Shown here: piece by piece, positions 24,092-34,565 of the stretch
Position numbering within the stretch: position 1 is the first letter of the stretch
Layout: every line of letters begins with the position of its first letter
NCBI RefSeq assembly: GCF_019703325.1
Contig: NZ_AP024819.1
Coordinates: 1,178,001 to 1,242,000, forward strand
Length of the DNA: 64,000 nt
DNA from: Helicobacter sp. NHP19-012
Lineage (GTDB): Bacteria; Campylobacterota; Campylobacteria; Campylobacterales; Helicobacteraceae
Direction: 5' to 3'
Position numbers and translations under genes: made by a program
Notes under the pieces: model-generated
Database searches by the model: none
The model's input: the letters and a program-made list of their open reading frames with translations, nothing else
What the model was told of the DNA's origin: nothing

Positions 24092-24325
24092 TTAGCCCAC
24101 CACAAAGAGCACATCGCCCGGATTTACAAACTGCTCGTTTTCAGCCTTAATTTCTATAATCTTGCCCGCCACGCCAGCTTTGATCTCGTTAAAGGTTTTC
24201 ATCACCTCTACAAGGCAGAGCGTGGTGTCGGGCTCTACTTGTGAGCCCACTTCCACAAAGGGGGCGGCATCGGGGTTGGGCTTTCGATAAAAGGTCCCGG
24301 GTATGGGGCTAATGACTTCGTGCAT
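24092..24325 (-). CDS. Biotinyl carrier protein, short
   Basis: A 77-residue biotinyl/lipoyl-like domain protein. The biotinylation motif appears as VEVMKTFNEI, in which the Lys is the expected attachment site; the normal second Gly-rich turn is AGVAGKIIEI and the ending is VNPGDVLFVVG. It lacks the roughly 70-residue Ala/Pro-rich N-terminal region of acetyl-CoA carboxylase BCCP, which argues that it is a specialised carrier rather than the housekeeping AccB. It stands directly in front of the biotin carboxylase with no gap. Confidence 0.88.
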   Translation of the reverse strand: MHEVISPIPGTFYRKPNPDAAPFVEVGSQVEPDTTLCLVEVMKTFNEIKAGVAGKIIEIKAENEQFVNPGDVLFVVG

Positions 24326-24335
24326 GGTTTCTCCC

Positions 24336-25109
24336 TTAAGATTTATGGATTTTAGGTTTTTGGATTTTAATGCCCTTCTCTTCTAAGAGTTTTCTTGTGG
24401 CGTGGATGAGAGCCAAAGCCCCCGGGGTGTCGCTGTGGATACAGACAGAGTCAAAATCCACAGCGATGGTTTTACCGCTCACGCTTTTAACACTGCCCTG
24501 CTCGCACGCTTGCAAGACTTTTTGGGCGACCTCTTCGGGGGTGTAGGCACGGGCACGGCGCACCATCACCAGTTGCCCATCATCGCCATAATCACGATCC
24601 CCGTAGAACTCCCGCACAAAGGGGTGTTTTAACTCTTGTGCTACGGCGTGGGTTTGTGTGTTTTCCATGCAATAAACGGGTAAGTTAGGGTCATATTTAT
24701 GCAAGGTGCTGATGAGTGCGTAAGAAAAATCTCTATCCTTGCTAGCGTGTATGTATAAACTGCCATGGGGCTTGAAGTGGTGCAAATGCCCGCCTAGTAG
24801 GTGTAAAAAGGCTTGCAACGCCCCCATTTGGTAAAGGCAATCGTTGGTAAGCTCTGTGGGGTTAGCCACAATGTGTCTGCGCCCAAAGCCCACCAAATCC
24901 CTAAAACTTGGGTGCACCCCGATTGCCACACCTTGCTTTAGGGCGTTCTCCACAGAGTGGCGCATGATATTCGGGTCGCTGGCGTGAAAGCCCGCCGCGA
25001 TGTTGCAACTGCTGATAAGCTCCATGATTTTGTCATCCACGCCATCGCCGATCACCCAAGGCCCAAAACACTCGCCCATGTCGCTGTTTAAATCAACTTC
25101 TGTCTTCAT
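24336..25109 (-). CDS. pxpA: 5-oxoprolinase subunit PxpA (LamB/YcsF family)
   Basis: First gene of the five-gene operon. The 257-residue TIM-barrel-like LamB/YcsF protein opens with VDLNSDMGECFGPW, then SSCNIAAGFHASDPNIM, GVAIGVHPSFRDLVGFGRR, FKPHGSLYIHA near residue 113 and VCIHSDTPGALAL near the end, all characteristic. In PxpABC it acts with PxpB and PxpC to open 5-oxoproline to glutamate at the cost of ATP. ATG 25109 has AAAGGAGTGAC upstream. It faces rocF across a 181-base divergent gap. Confidence 0.92.
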   Translation of the reverse strand: MKTEVDLNSDMGECFGPWVIGDGVDDKIMELISSCNIAAGFHASDPNIMRHSVENALKQGVAIGVHPSFRDLVGFGRRHIVANPTELTNDCLYQMGALQAFLHLLGGHLHHFKPHGSLYIHASKDRDFSYALISTLHKYDPNLPVYCMENTQTHAVAQELKHPFVREFYGDRDYGDDGQLVMVRRARAYTPEEVAQKVLQACEQGSVKSVSGKTIAVDFDSVCIHSDTPGALALIHATRKLLEEKGIKIQKPKIHKS

Positions 25110-25290
25110 GTCACTCCTTTAAAAAACCCAAGTATGGCACAGAAACAACAACACTTAAAAACCAAGCCCCAAAAATCACACCCAAGCGTTACCAAACCCC
25201 CCAAACCCTAGCTCACATTTCCCATAGGCTTTAAGTTGTGGCGCGTTGTTGTCTAATCTGGCTAACATGGGCGAAAATTAAGGGGTTTTC
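25110..25290. promoter_or_regulatory. Divergent gap between pxpA and rocF
   Basis: 181 bases without a gene, rich in A and C on the plus strand over the first 100 bases. It must hold the promoters of both the pxp operon and rocF-ald. I see no perfect TATAAT, operator palindrome or riboswitch; AATTAAGGGGTTTTC gives rocF an AAGGGG ribosome site. Confidence 0.35.
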
Positions 25291-26229
25291 ATGATTTTAG
25301 TGTCTTTAACCGCTGAAATTGGGGCGAGCAAACACGGCAGTAGTGTGGGCGTGCTTAGGCTTAAAGAGAGGCTGCTTGAAAAGCACTCTGAAATTAGCGA
25401 GCATATGGTCTTGATCCGCCAAAAGCAATGTTTCTTGGAGGATTTTTTTAGATTTGCTAAGAACTTTGAGGATTATTACTTTTTTTGCAAGGATAACCTC
25501 ATACCTAGCATGCGTGCAGTTTTTAAAAAGGGGGAGTTTCCCATTATTTTGAGTGCCGAACACTCAGGGGCGTTTGGCATCGTACAAGCTTTGCGCGCCG
25601 TGCATTCAAACAAAAAAATAGGCATTTTATACATAGATGCGCATGCTGACATGCACACAGCTTATGACAGCAGCTCGGGCAATTTGCACGGCATGCCCCT
25701 TGGCATGATCTTAAATAAAACCCACACAGGGCAAAATGCTCTAAACTCCCAAGAAATCGAGTATTGGGAGAGGCTATGTGTTTTAGACTTACCCAAGGGC
25801 GCGTTAGAGTTTAATCCCAAGCATTTAGTGTATTTTGGGGTGCGGAGCACGGAGGCGAGCGAGCGCAAAGCAATAAAAGATTACCAAATCCCGCTTTTTA
25901 GCGTGACTGAAATTAAGGAAAACACACCCAGCGTGGTGGCACAAAGTCTAAAGCATTTAGAGAGCGTGGATTTGGTGTATTTGAGTTTAGACATCGATGT
26001 CTTAGACGGCAAGATTTTTAGCTCTACGGGGGTGAGGGAGAACAATGGGCTAAGCCCAGAGGAGTTAAAAGAGTTGTTTAATGGGCTTTTAAGGGCGTTT
26101 AAAGAGCGTTTAGCCGGGGTAGAGATCACCGAGTATAACCCAGAGCTTTGGGAGGGCAAGAACCCCGATGAAGAAATTATTTGGGGCTTGCTAGAAGATG
26201 CTGTGTGTGTGGTGGGTGGAAAATGTTAG
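25291..26229 (+). CDS. rocF: Arginase
   Basis: Hydrolyses arginine to ornithine and urea; in gastric Helicobacter the urea feeds urease and the enzyme depletes host arginine. The 312-residue protein has manganese-ligand motifs LSAEHSGAFGIV near residue 90, LYIDAHADMHT near residue 115 and YLSLDIDVLDGKIF near residue 232, and VEITEYNPELW with the conserved Glu near the end. It carries the extra residues around ESVDLVYLS typical of Helicobacter arginases. It overlaps ald by 7 bases, as in H. pylori, where the pair is also adjacent. Confidence 0.93.
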   Translation: MILVSLTAEIGASKHGSSVGVLRLKERLLEKHSEISEHMVLIRQKQCFLEDFFRFAKNFEDYYFFCKDNLIPSMRAVFKKGEFPIILSAEHSGAFGIVQALRAVHSNKKIGILYIDAHADMHTAYDSSSGNLHGMPLGMILNKTHTGQNALNSQEIEYWERLCVLDLPKGALEFNPKHLVYFGVRSTEASERKAIKDYQIPLFSVTEIKENTPSVVAQSLKHLESVDLVYLSLDIDVLDGKIFSSTGVRENNGLSPEELKELFNGLLRAFKERLAGVEITEYNPELWEGKNPDEEIIWGLLEDAVCVVGGKC

Positions 26230-27359
26230 GGTTAGTCAAAGAAAGCATGGATTGTGAGTTTAGGGTGGGACTCGTCCCCCACGATGTGGCACAGCTCACC
26301 CCACATTTTAAGGTCATGGTAGAAGAGGGGGCGGGGGTGATGAGTGGCTACAACGATGAAGCTTACGCTCAGGTGGGGGCTAAAATTGTGGGGACTAAAA
26401 AGGCATGGGCGCAACAAGTGGTGGTCAAGTGCAAAGAACCTTTAGAGGGTGAATACGCCTTGCTTACAGAGGGAGCGACTCTTTTTAGCTACCTAGATTT
26501 GGCCTACAACAAACCCCTAGCGCAAATGTTTATCGAGAAAAAAATCACCTCCCTTTGCACAGAAACCTTAGCCGGACCCAAGAACAACTACCCCGTGCTC
26601 GCCCCTATGAGTGTCATTGCCGGGCAACTCGCCGCCCATTTCGTGCAGCATTACTTACTCGGCTTAGAGCATTTGCCCGGGGTCTTTGGGCTTGGGGTGC
26701 TTTTGGGCGGTTTGGCAGGGCAGGCAAGGGCTAAGGTCGTGGTTGTGGGTGGGGGCGTGGTGGGTTTGGAGGCGGCAAAATCCTTAAGTCTAGCAGGCGC
26801 ACGGGTAGTTATCTTGGAGCTAGACCCCTTAAAATTACAAGAGCACCCCTACAAACAACTTTATCATTTAGAAGTCCTCGCTGTGCATGAAGAGAACATC
26901 AAAGACGCTTTAAATGGGGCGGTTGGGCTTGTGGGGGCAGTGTTGATTACTGCCACAAGCACGCCTAAAGTCATTTTAAAACGCCATTTAGCCCTAATGC
27001 AAAAAGGGGGTGTGGTGGTGGATGTGGCTTGCGATTTGGGGGGTTGTGTGGAAACCATCCGCCAAACTAGCCACTCCCAGCCCGTGTATTCGCAAGAGGG
27101 CTTATTACACTATGGCGTGCCCAACATGCCCGGCGTGGTGGCTAAAACTAGCTCCATTGCTTACAGCCAAGCGAGTTTGCCCTATTTGCGGCACTTCCTA
27201 CAATACGGACTTAAGGGCTTTTTAGAGGCAAATACTAGAGAGGTCGCTAACACCTTAGGGGCTCTTAGTGCCCATCAGGGCTACCTTACCCAAGAGGGGA
27301 TCGCTAGGGCGTTTGGCTTGCCTTTTAAGAGCGCAGTCGTCGTGCTAAATGGTCTTTAA
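26223..27359 (+). CDS. ald: Alanine dehydrogenase
   Basis: NAD-dependent oxidative deamination of L-alanine to pyruvate and ammonia. ATG 26223 is chosen inside the rocF end; an upstream in-frame ATG at 26181 would add 14 Cys-rich residues from the rocF frame and has no support. The protein is 378 residues with LGLVKESMDCEFRVGLVPHD at the start, APMSVIAGQLAAHFVQHYL in the hinge, the NAD loop VVVVGGGVVGLEAAKSL near residue 170 and HYGVPNMPGVVAKTSSIAYS. The AlaDH pattern is somewhat diverged (VKES replacing IKNREYRV), so another substrate is possible. Confidence 0.86.
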   Translation: MLGLVKESMDCEFRVGLVPHDVAQLTPHFKVMVEEGAGVMSGYNDEAYAQVGAKIVGTKKAWAQQVVVKCKEPLEGEYALLTEGATLFSYLDLAYNKPLAQMFIEKKITSLCTETLAGPKNNYPVLAPMSVIAGQLAAHFVQHYLLGLEHLPGVFGLGVLLGGLAGQARAKVVVVGGGVVGLEAAKSLSLAGARVVILELDPLKLQEHPYKQLYHLEVLAVHEENIKDALNGAVGLVGAVLITATSTPKVILKRHLALMQKGGVVVDVACDLGGCVETIRQTSHSQPVYSQEGLLHYGVPNMPGVVAKTSSIAYSQASLPYLRHFLQYGLKGFLEANTREVANTLGALSAHQGYLTQEGIARAFGLPFKSAVVVLNGL

Positions 27360-27837
27360 ATAAACCCACACAAGCCCCTAAAAATAAATAAATATCTGCC
27401 ATGCCTACATACAAGATAGGTTCTTTAATGAGGACCTGCATGGCAAGTGCGCCTAAAAATAGCCAGCCCAAAACTCTATCCAAAGCAAACGCCACAAGCG
27501 CGAAGATGCACAGACTAGACATGGCTAAATCGCCATAGACAAGACTAAAGGGCAACAGCCCCAAAGTATCCACAAAGACAAACAAAACAAAAAGGGCTAA
27601 AAAGGCGTAGGCTTTTCTAGATAAAAAGGGCGTATGTGTGCATTTAGACAGCAAACCCCCCACGCTTAAAAGCAAGCTAAGTGTGCTCGTGCCCCCAAAC
27701 AGCCCCACAAGCACCCCACTAAGGGTTAGCCCACACACAGGCACGCTCAAAAGAATGAAGGCAACAATCCCCCAAAGGGCGTTAAAACCTACAAATACCC
27801 ACACCCCCACACAAAAGGCGAGCAATACAGCGTCCAC
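27325..27837 (-). CDS. Small multi-pass membrane protein, unknown
   Basis: 170 residues with five or six hydrophobic helices (LLAFCVGVWVFVGFNALWGIV; IYLFLGACVGLF at the end) and a short basic tail KDHLARRLRS. I do not recognise a family. Its ATG abuts the stop of the sialidase-like gene with a one-base overlap, so the pair is coupled; the 3' end overlaps ald by 35 bases in a convergent arrangement. Confidence 0.65.
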   Translation of the reverse strand: MDAVLLAFCVGVWVFVGFNALWGIVAFILLSVPVCGLTLSGVLVGLFGGTSTLSLLLSVGGLLSKCTHTPFLSRKAYAFLALFVLFVFVDTLGLLPFSLVYGDLAMSSLCIFALVAFALDRVLGWLFLGALAMQVLIKEPILYVGMADIYLFLGACVGLFKDHLARRLRS

Positions 27838-28930
27838 TATAAACTCTTTAAATATGCAAGGTTAAATACCAAGTGGGCGATGGCTTTGCGCTCTTTGGTG
27901 TAGAGGACATGCACTTGATTATTAAAGATCAACACAGCGGGGTAACTCACTTCTCCTCTTTGGCTTGTGTCTAAAATCTTTAAAGGCATAAATGTCCCAC
28001 TTGTGGCATTGAAGCGGGCTAAACGCAAGGCACTTCGTGCGTTCGGGTTTTTAGGCAAAGCTTGATTATAAATGAGATACAACTCCCCATTAGCGTTAAA
28101 AAGGGCGTTTGCGCTGTCAAAATTTTTAAGATTGCTTAAGCGTGGGGGTTGCCAGTGCCAAAAGTCTAAACAAGTTTGGGTGTAAAAATGCGTGGTCTTG
28201 TAACTTCTAAACGCCACAAAAGCGCAATGTTTATAGGGGACTAGGCTCGGTTGTAATTGTTGCTTTAAAGAGTTTGGCTTTAGCAAGAATTGTAAATGCG
28301 CTTTATTGTCGAACTTTAAGAGCACGGGGGATTTTCGGGCTAATTCGTGGTAAATGGGGAGGATAAAGCCCCCGTCTGTGGTCGGGGTCGGGGGATTTCT
28401 CACCAAGTGGCTAATATTCAAAAAGGGGCTTAGGTGCAAGGTTTGCTCGTAGTGTAAAGCTTTGGGCTTATTTAAAGGTGTGTTCAACACATAGATTCTA
28501 GAAGTCGCCCACCCACCCAAACTCGCCCCCACCACAAATAAATACAGCTTGTCCTTATGTGCGTAAAGCACGGGATTGCCTAGGATTTTCACAAACTCGT
28601 GGGCTTGTCGGCTAAGATCGCTAGCAGATAAAAGCTTAAACGCCTTGCTCCATTGCTTGTTTTGTGTGTTGTAAAGATTGCCCCAAACGCAAACATCACT
28701 TTGCCCTTCTTTACTCCCTCCAAAATAGGCGGCGAGTAAAATGTGGCGATCTAGGGCGATTAGACTCGCTGAATGCATACTTTGAGTGGGTGGGGAGGGC
28801 AGAAGTGAGGGGGACTGAAGTGGGGGTGTGTCGTGGTGAGTGTGGGGGGTGTGAAGTGTATAACGGGCTTTTTAGGACTTAAAAGCCAAAACACACCAAA
28901 GAGCACTAAAACAAAGGCAAAAACTTGCAT
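27837..28930 (-). CDS. Sialidase-like (BNR/Sialidase_2) protein, N-terminal anchor out of frame
   Basis: The main frame from 28778 encodes a beta-propeller of the exo-alpha-sialidase-like family: MHSASLIALDRHILLAAYFGG, PILYAHKDKLYLFVVG-like blades, TTDGGFILPIYHEL, and the closing SYPAVLIFNNQVHVLYTKE are typical. Upstream, ATG 28930 (with AAAGG at correct distance) starts a signal anchor QVFAFVLVLFGVFWLLS and a Pro/Thr-rich linker in a different frame; adding one C to the C5 tract inside CACCCCCAC would join the two. The full product would be about 364 residues and face the periplasm. True sialidase activity is not shown, since canonical Asp boxes are not obvious. Confidence 0.75.
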
Positions 28931-28972
28931 ATAAAACCTTTAAATAAAGGCTGTAGTTTCGCACAAAATAAC

Positions 28973-30696
<1,724 letters not shown>

Positions 30697-30716
30697 AAAG
30701 TCTTTTCTAGGGTTTT

Positions 30717-31640
30717 TTAAGCAAACGCTCCAAAGGACATGAGTTTTTCATAGCGCAGGGTTAAAAAATCGCTCTGCTGGATCAGGGGGAGTTGTTGCAA
30801 GAAGTAGTCTTTAATAGATTGGCTGGCCTGTAGCTTGTCGCGGTGCGCACCCCTCTCAGGCTCTAAAATGATGTCGTCGATCAAGTTGGCTTTTTTTAGG
30901 TCAAAGGGGGTGATTTTCATGGCTTTGACCGCCACCTCGATCTTGCTTGGGTCGTTCCATAAAATCGCCGCACAGCCCTCGGGCGAAATCACGCTAAAGA
31001 CGGCGTACTCCATCATGGCAAGCCTGTCTGCCACTGCAATGGCTAAAGCCCCCCCACTGCCCCCCTCTCCGATGATGATGGAGATGGTGGGGACTTTCAA
31101 GGTGGCAAATTCTTGCAAGTTCCTAGCGATTGCCTCGCTCTGCCCGCGCTCTTCTGCCCCAAGCCCCGGGTAAGCCCCCGCAGTGTCCACCAACATTAAA
31201 ATGGGTAGGTTGAATTTCTCGGCAAACTTTGCGCTTTTTAGGGCCTTGCGGTAACCCTCAGGGTTTGGCATGCCAAAATTGCGCATGATTTTATTTTTGG
31301 TCCCCCGCCCCTTTTCCTCAGCGATCACCACCACCGGCACGCCCTCGATCTTGCCCACAAAGCACACAATGGCTTTATCATCTTTAAAATGTCGGTCGCC
31401 AAAGAGCTCGTATTTGTCGGTTAAAATCAGGTCGATGTAGTCCATCGCATAGGGGCGGTCGGGGTGGCGGGCGAGTTGCAGGCGTTGGTAGTCGGTGAGG
31501 TTGGAGTAAACGGCGTTGGTTTCTTTAGCTAGACGCCTTTGTAAAATTTCCTTTGCGTCCAAGTCCCCCCGAATAGTCGCCATCTCGATATCCTCTTGCA
31601 ACCCCTTAATGCGGTTCTCAAAATCTAAATAGACAGCCAC
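30717..31640 (-). CDS. accA: Acetyl-CoA carboxylase carboxyltransferase subunit alpha
   Basis: Alpha half of the acetyl-CoA carboxylase carboxyltransferase that makes malonyl-CoA for fatty acid synthesis, 307 residues. Seen are [75 protein letters not shown] and the Gly-rich [18 protein letters not shown]. It follows fabF by 13 bases in an fabG-acpP-fabF-accA group. It is followed 20 bases later by the transferase gene, which may be transcribed from the same message. Confidence 0.95.
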   Translation of the reverse strand: MAVYLDFENRIKGLQEDIEMATIRGDLDAKEILQRRLAKETNAVYSNLTDYQRLQLARHPDRPYAMDYIDLILTDKYELFGDRHFKDDKAIVCFVGKIEGVPVVVIAEEKGRGTKNKIMRNFGMPNPEGYRKALKSAKFAEKFNLPILMLVDTAGAYPGLGAEERGQSEAIARNLQEFATLKVPTISIIIGEGGSGGALAIAVADRLAMMEYAVFSVISPEGCAAILWNDPSKIEVAVKAMKITPFDLKKANLIDDIILEPERGAHRDKLQASQSIKDYFLQQLPLIQQSDFLTLRYEKLMSFGAFA

Positions 31641-31653
31641 TACAATCTCTAAA

Positions 31654-32898
31654 CTACAAGGCTTTGAAGATCACCACGCCATTGGTCCCCCCAAACCCAA
31701 AGGAATTGCTCATCACCGCCTCTAACTTGGCTTGCCTTGCCTCGTTGGGGATGTAGTCCAAATCGCATTGAGGATCGGGGGTTTCTTGGTTGATCGTGGG
31801 GGGCAGTATACCCTCTTGCATTGCCATGATAGAGATCACCGCTTCAATCGCTCCAGCCGCACCCAAGCAATGCCCGATTTGCCCCTTGGTGGAGCTAACA
31901 GGGGGGACATTTTCCTTGCCCCCAAAGACATTTTTTAAAGCGATGGTTTCGTAAAGGTCGTTGTAGCCCGTGCTGGTGCCATGGGCGTTGACATAGCCCA
32001 CTTTCGCCCCGACTTTGCTTGCCATATGCAAGGCTTGTTTCATGGCGCGGTAAGCCCCCTCGCCCTCGGGAGCGGGGGCGGTGATGTGGCAGGCGTCCCC
32101 ACTCTCGCCATAGCCCACAAGCTCGACACAAATGGGCGCACCTCGGCTTTTTGCACTCTCATACTCTTCTAAAACCAAAGCCCCCGCACCCTCGCCCATC
32201 ACAAAACCATTGCGCTCTTTATCAAAGGGGCGGGAGGCTTTTAAAGGCTCATCGTTGCGGTTGGAGAGCGCGCGGATGGAGGCAAAGCCCCCGATGCCCA
32301 CAGGGCAAATCGTAGATTCTGCCCCCACCACAAGCATGCGATCTGCCCCCTCGAGCACGATCGTTTTATACGCCTCGATGATGGCGTGCGTGCCGGCAGC
32401 GCAAGCGGTGACGCTAGAGAGATTGGGACCTTTAAAGCCGTACTCAATGGATACAAAGCCCCCGATCATGTTTACCAAAGCCGAGGTGATGAAGAAGGGG
32501 TTCACCTTGCGTGGGCCCTTGTCAAAGCAATAAATGGAGTTGGCTTCAATGTTACCAAGCCCCCCGATACCAGAGGCAGAGCTAATGCCCATGCGTTCAG
32601 CCCACTCTTGCGGGCATTTGCCCTCTTGTAAAATTTGGCTCTCAAAAACCGCCTCTTTGGCTGCCAAAAGGGCGAGTTGTATGAAACGCCCGGCTTTTTT
32701 GACATCTTTTAAATTCATCACCGAGGCGGGGTCAAAGTTGGTGATCTCGGCGGCGATCCGCACGGGAAAGCCGGTGGTGTCAAAGCTGGTGATCTCTTTC
32801 ACCCCGCATTTGCCCTTGACAATGGCACTAAAAGCATCTTCCTTATTCAATCCTAGGGCATTGACCATCCCCATGCCCGTTACCACAACCCTACGCAA
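31654..32898 (-). CDS. fabF: 3-oxoacyl-ACP synthase II (FabF)
   Basis: Elongating condensing enzyme of type II fatty acid synthesis, 414 residues. The catalytic Cys lies in [16 protein letters not shown] near residue 165, and the two His in [17 protein letters not shown] and [19 protein letters not shown]. The N-terminus [17 protein letters not shown] and the end [13 protein letters not shown] are standard. It lies directly after acpP, as in H. pylori. Confidence 0.96.
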   Translation of the reverse strand: MRRVVVTGMGMVNALGLNKEDAFSAIVKGKCGVKEITSFDTTGFPVRIAAEITNFDPASVMNLKDVKKAGRFIQLALLAAKEAVFESQILQEGKCPQEWAERMGISSASGIGGLGNIEANSIYCFDKGPRKVNPFFITSALVNMIGGFVSIEYGFKGPNLSSVTACAAGTHAIIEAYKTIVLEGADRMLVVGAESTICPVGIGGFASIRALSNRNDEPLKASRPFDKERNGFVMGEGAGALVLEEYESAKSRGAPICVELVGYGESGDACHITAPAPEGEGAYRAMKQALHMASKVGAKVGYVNAHGTSTGYNDLYETIALKNVFGGKENVPPVSSTKGQIGHCLGAAGAIEAVISIMAMQEGILPPTINQETPDPQCDLDYIPNEARQAKLEAVMSNSFGFGGTNGVVIFKAL

Positions 32899-32927
32899 AA
32901 GAACTCCTCGCCTACAAGGATGAAAGA

Positions 32928-33164
32928 TTAAGCGAGTTTGTTGTCTTGAATGAAGCGGATCGCATCACCCACAGTTTTGATCTTTTCAGCTTGCTCATCG
33001 GGGATTTCGATCCCAAATTTTTCTTCAAGGGCCATGATGAGCTCCACCACATCGAGCGAGTCCGCGTTTAAATCCTTGATAAAGTCCGCCTCTTCTGTAA
33101 CCTGCGATGCATTCACATTTAACTGCTCTACGATCACTGCCTGCACATCTTCAAATAAAGCCAT
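32928..33164 (-). CDS. acpP: Acyl carrier protein
   Basis: 78-residue acidic carrier that holds growing acyl chains on a 4'-phosphopantetheine arm. The modified Ser sits in [19 protein letters not shown]; the helix [18 protein letters not shown] follows. TAGGAGATTTTT precedes the ATG. Upstream on the minus strand GGTTAGAATGC (near 33215) is a possible -10 box, so acpP-fabF-accA can be expressed separately from fabG. Confidence 0.96.
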   Translation of the reverse strand: MALFEDVQAVIVEQLNVNASQVTEEADFIKDLNADSLDVVELIMALEEKFGIEIPDEQAEKIKTVGDAIRFIQDNKLA

Positions 33165-33254
33165 AAAAATCTCCTAACTTAATTTAAATTAAAATTTTCA
33201 AAACAATCCCAGCATTCTAACCGCAAAACGCTTTAAGAACCCTAAAACAAAAGC

Positions 33255-33335
33255 CTATTTACGCTCCAAAATGTCGGCGATCCGGTATAGAAAATAGACA
33301 ATCAACAACAATAAAACAATCACAAAAAAGTGCAT
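33255..33335 (-). CDS. 26-residue membrane microprotein between fabG and acpP
   Basis: A very small gene with ATG 33335 behind AAAGGAAGAG, ending at TAG 33257-33255. The product is one hydrophobic helix (FFVIVLLLLIVYFLYRI) followed by a charged tail ADILERK, so a single-pass membrane peptide with a cytoplasmic end. It is cotranscribed with fabG upstream and acpP downstream; H. pylori also has a tiny unassigned gene at this place. Its size puts it below usual gene-calling limits. Function unknown; a link to lipid synthesis is inferred from position only. Confidence 0.65.
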   Translation of the reverse strand: MHFFVIVLLLLIVYFLYRIADILERK

Positions 33336-33364
33336 CTCTCTTCCTTTAACTGAAATTTGCGCCC

Positions 33365-34123
33365 CTACATATACAAGCCGCCATTGACCTTCAAGACCTC
33401 ACCCGTGATGTAGCTAGCCAGGTCGCTGAGTAAGAACGCCACAGCCCCGGCGACCTCTTTAGGCACGCCTAGTCTGGCTAGGGGGATGTTTTTTAAATAC
33501 GCCTCTTTCACGCTCGCCTCTAAATGCGTCATGTCCGTGTCGATGAAGCCTGGGGTGATGCAATTAAAGCGGACATTGCGCATCGCCCCCTCGTAAGCAA
33601 AGGACTTCGTCATGGATAAAATCCCTCCCTTGCTGGCGGCATAATTGACCTGCCCTATATTGCCCCTTTCGGCGATCACAGATGAGATATTCACCACACT
33701 CCCAAAGCGTTGTTTTGCCATCACCTTTAGGGCTTCTCGGCACCCGACAAACACGGATTTTAAATTCGTATCTAAGACTTGCATGAACTCTTCGGTTTTC
33801 ATGCGTAAAGCGAGTTTGTCTAACACAATGCCGGCGTTGTTGACTAAATAGCTTAAGCCCCCGTCGGCATCCACAATCGTTTGGATGCCCTCAATGAAAG
33901 CCTTTTCATCCGTAACATCAAACTTCACCAAAGCGACCCTGCCGCCCATGCCCTCGATCTCAGCCTTCAAGCTGTCGGCACTTTCGGGGTTAGAGCGGTA
34001 GTTGATCCACACCTTTAAACGCCCCCCCTCTTTGTGGCTGTAATTTGCTAGCAACAGCGCAATGGCACGCCCGATCCCCCGAGCCGCCCCCGTGATCAAG
34101 ACATTTTGTCCGCTAAATTCCAC
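33365..34123 (-). CDS. fabG: 3-oxoacyl-ACP reductase FabG
   Basis: NADPH-dependent short-chain dehydrogenase reducing 3-oxoacyl-ACP, 252 residues. The cofactor loop is LITGAARGIGRAIALLLA, the N-A-G motif is YLVNNAGIVLDKL near residue 90, and the Ser-Tyr-Lys triad is in VVNISSVIAERGNIGQVNYAASKGG split over two strands (Ser near 146, Tyr/Lys near 159-163). The end TGEVLKVNGGLYM is FabG-like. It follows rpsU by 9 bases. Confidence 0.95.
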   Translation of the reverse strand: MEFSGQNVLITGAARGIGRAIALLLANYSHKEGGRLKVWINYRSNPESADSLKAEIEGMGGRVALVKFDVTDEKAFIEGIQTIVDADGGLSYLVNNAGIVLDKLALRMKTEEFMQVLDTNLKSVFVGCREALKVMAKQRFGSVVNISSVIAERGNIGQVNYAASKGGILSMTKSFAYEGAMRNVRFNCITPGFIDTDMTHLEASVKEAYLKNIPLARLGVPKEVAGAVAFLLSDLASYITGEVLKVNGGLYM

Positions 34124-34132
34124 GGCAAATCC

Positions 34133-34345
34133 TTAGAGCTTAGACTCGTAGCGTCTTAGCATATACAAGCGTTTAAGGATTTTCTTTTTCGCGTTGATTT
34201 TTTGTTTCTTGCGTTTCTCGGTTTTGGACTCAAAAAAGCGTCTTGCACGGCATTCAGTCACCACTAAATTGCGATCTGTCTGCTTTTTAAAACGCCGATA
34301 AGCCTCATCAAAACTATCTGTTTCGCGCACCTTGATCCCGGGCAT
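34133..34345 (-). CDS. rpsU: 30S ribosomal protein S21
   Basis: A 70-residue, strongly basic protein of the small subunit that contacts the 3' end of 16S rRNA. The family start [20 protein letters not shown] and the Arg/Lys-rich tail are clear. The gene begins the fabG-acpP-fabF-accA direction of transcription, as in H. pylori. Confidence 0.95.
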   Translation of the reverse strand: MPGIKVRETDSFDEAYRRFKKQTDRNLVVTECRARRFFESKTEKRKKQKINAKKKILKRLYMLRRYESKL

Positions 34346-34427
34346 GCCATCACCTACTTTCTTGTGTAAATATCCGCGTATACTAACAAACTTTTGTAAA
34401 TTTAACCTAAAATCACGAAAACTTTGC

Positions 34428-34433
34428 TATAAT
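34428..34433 (+). promoter_or_regulatory. Extended -10 promoter of tRNA-Arg
   Basis: TTGCTATAATGGGG contains TGCTATAAT, a perfect extended -10 element, 13 bases before the mature tRNA start, fitting transcription start at or just before the tRNA. Confidence 0.65.
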
Positions 34434-34445
34434 GGGGCTTTTTGG

Positions 34446-34522
34446 GTGCTCATAGCTCAGCTGAATAGAGCAACAGGTTGCGGTCCTGTAGGCCGGGGGT
34501 TTGAATCCCTCTGAGCACACCA
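34446..34522 (+). tRNA. tRNA-Arg, anticodon GCG
   Basis: 77-base cloverleaf. The acceptor pairs GTGCTCA with TGAGCAC (34512-34518), followed by A and an encoded CCA. The D stem is GCTC/GAGC, the anticodon stem ACAGG/CCTGT encloses TTGCGGT with GCG at 34480-34482, and the T stem GGGGG/CCCTC has one G-T pair with loop TTTGAAT. The anticodon reads CGC (Arg) codons; a G34 Arg tRNA instead of the usual inosine form is consistent with what I recall of epsilonproteobacteria. Confidence 0.93.
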
Positions 34523-34565
34523 CTTTGTAACTCCCTTTGAACCTTTTTATACCCTTAATACCCTC

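Noticed and set aside
22721..24325. Housekeeping accB-accC of acetyl-CoA carboxylase
   Set aside because: The carrier lacks the BCCP N-terminal region and both genes sit within the pxp operon; a housekeeping role cannot be fully excluded from this window alone.
26181..26222. Longer start of alanine dehydrogenase
   Set aside because: The added residues are a Cys-rich shadow of the arginase end; ATG 26223 gives the normal family start.
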